This document shows, piece after piece, positions 54,587-57,997 of a DNA stretch of 57,997 nt. Every line of letters starts with the position of its first letter. Position 1 is the first letter of the stretch. Origin of the DNA: a virus. Both the position numbers and the translations under genes were made by a program. The stretch covers positions 3,484 to 61,480 of the IMG/VR virus record IMGVR_UViG_3300028829_003388; one strand, 5' to 3'. Under the pieces are notes generated by a model. That model had not been told where the DNA came from. It saw only the letters and a program-made list of their open reading frames with translations, and searched no databases.

Positions 54587-57537
54587 TGGCCGATAATAAG
54601 TACAGATATCCACCGGCCCCGCCAAACGCGAGGGGTACATTTTCTGATGAATTAGTTGGGTTCCAATTAGTTGACGGAGGAGGTCTTACGCAAGGAAATT
54701 TTGAGTTTTCAAGAAATGTGGTAGAAAAGGTTAATAGAAATTTTAGTACTGGAGTATTCTCTAACCCTATTTCTCTAAAAGATTTAGATTTTAATAGTTT
54801 AGAGGAGTCAAAAATGGTTATGGCAAAAAACTTTAAGGTTTACCCTAACTATGATATAAGTCAAGTAACTAATTTCACACTTTATGGGTCTTTAAGAAAG
54901 AGATTTTCAACATCGGTAATAAAGATAATTAATTATTTCCCTGGTGCGATACAGGTTGATAGGTCTTATTATGATTTAACTACGGGTTATACGGCATATA
55001 ATATAAGTTACGACGATGTGGAAGGATTAACCACCTTTGATATAGACGTAAATAGGTTTAAGAATGCTTTTGATATTGACTATTCCGAAAATGCCGATAG
55101 AAATATTTCTGTCAGACCATTTGAGACGAGCCCATTAAGAAATTTAACAAGAAATTACTTAAAATACGCTTTATTTTTTCAAGACTTAGAGGAGGAATAT
55201 AAATTTGTGGATTTTGACCCATCACCTAGATTATCAGCCGGTACCGTAACTGTTGTAGTTGAAGGAAATCCATTTAATGGTCAGTTACAATCAACAAAAA
55301 CTATATTATTAAAACCAAATAAGTTTGAAACTGAAAAATCGTTTAAAGATGATTTTGATGAGGTGGAAGACTTCTTATTGAATAGGTTAGTATCTCCAAA
55401 ATACACCGCGAGTTTTAAAGTTTTAAGAGAGGGAGATACAGGAACACTATATGCTAGTAATGAAAAGGTTACATGGCCAACAGAAGGGTCATGGAATTTA
55501 GACATTAGAACTGCTAAGTTTGACACATATTTGGAAAAGTTAGATTTAATTGCGTTTGACTTAGACGAATTAAGAACCGACTTAATATCAAGATTTTTAA
55601 CTACAGGTGCATTTAAAGACTTTGATACGCAGAGTCAAAACGTTGAGAAGGTGTTACAATTATATGGTAGAAGTTTTGATGAAACTAAAAAATTCATAGA
55701 CGCTTTGGCGTATATGAATTCAGTACATTACACAGTAAAGGATGATATACCATCACAACTTCTAAAGAATTTAGCACAAACATTAGGGTGGGACACTAAT
55801 ATCTCACTAATCACTAACGATAATTTTTTAAATAGTATTTTTGGTACCCAAACAAATACTAACTATACAGGAGAAAGTAGAGAAAAAACACCCACAGAAT
55901 TAGACTATCAATATTATAGAAATTTAATTCTTAATTCCGCTTATTTGTTTAAGTCAAAGGGTACAAGAAGGTCTATAGAGGCTTTAATGAGAATGATTGG
56001 TGCACCCGAAGCGTTGATAGAATTTAACGAAACAATATACTTGGCTGACGGACCTATTAATATAGAAAGGTTTAATGAAGAATATGCGACTATAACAGGA
56101 GGTACTAAAATAACCGAGACACCGGTTTTAGACCCAAACGTTACGTTTAATATTGAAGGAGTAGTTTATACAGGATTTACAACTCAATTATCTATAAGTA
56201 CCGTAGACGCATCAAGAGAAGATTACCCCGTAGATGAAAATGGTTATCCCAAAGCGATGACGGCAACTGAAGATACGTTCTTTGAAAAAGGTGCTGGGTG
56301 GTATGAACAGACACCAGAACACAGGGCTCCCGAACAATTGGACATTACGGGTTCAGTATTTACAGGACAAAACCCAAGTGTACAGACATCACTCGAACCA
56401 TTTACCTTTGGTCAAAAATATTTTGATAAGTTTAGATATTTTCCATATATGGATATGGGTTTTGGTTTGACTAGAGTACCTGACAACACTAAGTCATGGA
56501 CAGATAGACAAATAGGTCTTAGAAGAAATACACAGGCAGGTTTTGATGCTAATTACGTTGTTGACAATGAAAAATTAGTCTTAAACGCGAAGAATATTGA
56601 TTTAGGTTTAAATATGGGACAAGGTATCATATATGATATATGGACAATGTCTAAAAAATATAACTACCCAATCCCCTCAACAGGATTAACCACACCATAC
56701 CCATACCCAAAAGGTGTTGATTGGACAGTAATTAATCCAAAACCTAAAGAAAAAACATTTTTTGAATTTGCTCAAACGTTTTATCGTAATATGATAAACG
56801 TTAGAAACAGACAAACAATTACCGACGGTAAAGGAGGGGGATACCCAACACTACAATCTTTATATTGGAAATACCTAAACTCTGAAGAAGCGGTTGGAAT
56901 ACCATCCAATAAATACACATATCAAAAAATGATTGATTTCACTAATGGTATAGGTGACTATTGGATGAAGTTAGTTGAACAAATGATACCCGCCAGTACT
57001 ATATGGATGGGAGGTCAAAAAATGGAAAACAACGTCTTACAAAGACAAAAAGTTGTTTGGAGAAGACAAAGAGGTTGTGAATTAGTACCTATTCCATGTA
57101 TACCATGTACGTTTACAGGGCAACTATTAGGTGCTGACTGTGTAACACAAACATTAAGTTGTAATATAGGTTTGTCTAACCCACAAAATACACTCACAAA
57201 CAGTATTAGTAATGCGATTTTAAGTGAAGGGTATATTATTTCTGATTGTGTGTTAAATACATTACAAAGTCTTTGGTATGTCGATATAAGATTAAGTGGT
57301 TCGTTATTAAGAAAAGACCTTTTTTATACGGGATATGGAGGAGGAGACTACCCATCAAGTCAAGAATGGTTAGATGCGGTAGAAAGTTCACTAAATAACC
57401 TTTATGAAAATGGATTAAATTATAGTATTAATGGTACTAACATAACAGTATCAAATATAGGGTGTAATAATGACTTTACTGGTGAATCTTTACAAATAAA
57501 TGCGGGTGTCAATATAAATATAAATTGTGAAGGATGA
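54586..57537 (+). CDS. Baseplate wedge protein (P2 gpI/T4 gp7-like) with Cys-rich C-terminus
   Basis: 983 residues. Around 355-480 is the tail protein I-like signature: EKVLQLYGRSFDETKKFIDA, LLKNLAQTLGW and YRNLILNSAYLFKSKGTRRS then IEALMRMIGAPE, the 'K-G-T-x-x-S-I-E' pattern of gpI proteins. gpI and T4 gp7 form the wedge core with gpJ/gp6. The final ~150 residues contain many Cys (VPIPCIPCTFTGQLLGADC ...) resembling the Cys-rich modules of the flanking adhesin genes, so a fibre may attach here. The stop overlaps the next start as ATGA. Confidence 0.75.
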   Translation: MADNKYRYPPAPPNARGTFSDELVGFQLVDGGGLTQGNFEFSRNVVEKVNRNFSTGVFSNPISLKDLDFNSLEESKMVMAKNFKVYPNYDISQVTNFTLYGSLRKRFSTSVIKIINYFPGAIQVDRSYYDLTTGYTAYNISYDDVEGLTTFDIDVNRFKNAFDIDYSENADRNISVRPFETSPLRNLTRNYLKYALFFQDLEEEYKFVDFDPSPRLSAGTVTVVVEGNPFNGQLQSTKTILLKPNKFETEKSFKDDFDEVEDFLLNRLVSPKYTASFKVLREGDTGTLYASNEKVTWPTEGSWNLDIRTAKFDTYLEKLDLIAFDLDELRTDLISRFLTTGAFKDFDTQSQNVEKVLQLYGRSFDETKKFIDALAYMNSVHYTVKDDIPSQLLKNLAQTLGWDTNISLITNDNFLNSIFGTQTNTNYTGESREKTPTELDYQYYRNLILNSAYLFKSKGTRRSIEALMRMIGAPEALIEFNETIYLADGPINIERFNEEYATITGGTKITETPVLDPNVTFNIEGVVYTGFTTQLSISTVDASREDYPVDENGYPKAMTATEDTFFEKGAGWYEQTPEHRAPEQLDITGSVFTGQNPSVQTSLEPFTFGQKYFDKFRYFPYMDMGFGLTRVPDNTKSWTDRQIGLRRNTQAGFDANYVVDNEKLVLNAKNIDLGLNMGQGIIYDIWTMSKKYNYPIPSTGLTTPYPYPKGVDWTVINPKPKEKTFFEFAQTFYRNMINVRNRQTITDGKGGGYPTLQSLYWKYLNSEEAVGIPSNKYTYQKMIDFTNGIGDYWMKLVEQMIPASTIWMGGQKMENNVLQRQKVVWRRQRGCELVPIPCIPCTFTGQLLGADCVTQTLSCNIGLSNPQNTLTNSISNAILSEGYIISDCVLNTLQSLWYVDIRLSGSLLRKDLFYTGYGGGDYPSSQEWLDAVESSLNNLYENGLNYSINGTNITVSNIGCNNDFTGESLQINAGVNININCEG

Positions 57538-57997
57538 GTTTAATAACTTACATATTAGAAAGTTGTGACGGCACTCTAAGATATAGGGTTAACTTTACAG
57601 GTGCGACTTATTTAGATGTTGGTGAGACATGGAATGTGGAGTGTGACGGAATACCTAATGGGTGTTATAATGTTTTAGAAAATACAGGTGAGATACTTGA
57701 CGAATATAATGGTGACGAATGTTTATTTGTTGAATTTGAAAATTGTGAAGATTGTGAAAGTAGCGTAGATAGTCTATCTGCGGGACCAACTACCGAACCT
57801 TGTTATATATGGTCACCTTGTAATGGTGGTTCTGCAATATACGTACCGACTGCGTATGATAATTATGATTACATTGATTATAATAATACTTGTTACAACA
57901 ATACCTATAGTGTGGTATCTGCCTCACCGACAACCCCAAGTGTCGGAGCCACACAATGGAGGCCGAGCTGTGAAATTTGTAACGACTATATTGGTGT
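57534..57997 (+). CDS. Cys-rich modular adhesin/fibre protein (3' partial)
   Basis: The start ATG at 57534 overlaps the previous stop (ATGA), and the frame remains open to the window end, giving 154 residues of a longer protein. It contains GCY, CxxC and SCEIC motifs (ILESCDGTLRYRV, FENCEDCESS, RPSCEICNDY) spaced as in the Cys-rich modules of the protein at 2-3832. It probably belongs to the same family of tail fibre or adhesin proteins. No Thr/Pro linker is reached before the window ends. Confidence 0.75.
   Translation, partial: MSLITYILESCDGTLRYRVNFTGATYLDVGETWNVECDGIPNGCYNVLENTGEILDEYNGDECLFVEFENCEDCESSVDSLSAGPTTEPCYIWSPCNGGSAIYVPTAYDNYDYIDYNNTCYNNTYSVVSASPTTPSVGATQWRPSCEICNDYIG

Noticed and set aside
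1-57997. The window might be a circular genome, because the open frame at the end (from 57534) would continue in frame with the open frame at position 2.
   Set aside because: One in three frames would match by chance. The joined protein would place two Cys-pair motifs only about 16 residues apart, unlike the spacing of the modules elsewhere. No head or packaging genes are present, so a complete genome is unlikely.
1-57997. Integrase, lysogeny genes, tRNAs, or a defence island.
   Set aside because: None were seen; the genes are structural or replicative, and the intergenic gaps are too short for them.

Overview
The window is part of a large, strictly lytic-looking tailed phage genome of the T4-like (myovirus) type, most likely infecting a Bacteroidota (Flavobacteriia-like) host. 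The phage assignment rests on a contractile-tail sheath, tube, tail assembly chaperone, tape measure and baseplate set together with T4-type replication proteins (family B polymerase, gp32-like SSB, UvsX, gp41-like helicase, RNase H/FEN nuclease). The host guess is inference: base composition is AT-rich, almost no gene has a Shine-Dalgarno sequence (starts follow A/T-rich stretches), and the ribonucleotide reductase carries its ATP-cone on NrdB, an arrangement I know from Flavobacteriia. No terminase, portal, capsid, integrase, tRNA, CRISPR or insertion sequence is visible, so this is only part of a larger genome.

Layout. 2-4188: the 3' part of a modular Cys-rich, Thr/Pro-linked fibre or adhesin gene, plus a small Ig-like baseplate protein. 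4285-7044: DNA polymerase behind a hairpin leader. 7013-10120 (minus strand): a small virion-like protein, a neck protein (gp13-like) split into two frames, and an SNF2 helicase. 10172-18348: neck/tail completion proteins, an antisense RHH regulator, sheath, a HAD phosphatase, tail tube and the tail assembly chaperone with a probable +1 frameshift. 18374-33406: tape measure, a 1580-aa baseplate protein with an OmpA-like domain, a LysM/gp53-like protein, a 2207-aa hub protein and small proteins. 33390-33677: a lipoprotein. 33791-41678: DNA metabolism (gp32, UvsX, RNase H, helicase, NrdB, NrdA). 41743-57997: baseplate wedge and fibre operon (gp25, gp6, an 1827-aa protein with membrane-like helices, several new proteins, a gpI/gp7-like wedge protein), ending inside a second Cys-rich adhesin gene.

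The replication genes form a replisome with its own nucleotide supply. The structural blocks encode a complete contractile tail but with proteins much larger than in T4. An AT-rich element (coding strand TATTTAT) sits just upstream of most structural transcription units, on both strands in the correct orientation, and is a candidate late promoter. Neighbouring genes overlap in ATGA/TAATG fashion, so translational coupling is common.

Strongest leads for new biology: the probable +1 frameshift in the tail chaperone, the late-promoter-like element, the broken neck gene, the ATP-cone on NrdB, membrane helices and an OmpA-like fold inside giant baseplate proteins, the HAD enzyme between sheath and tube, the phage lipoprotein, and the shuffling-prone Thr/Pro-linked Cys modules.
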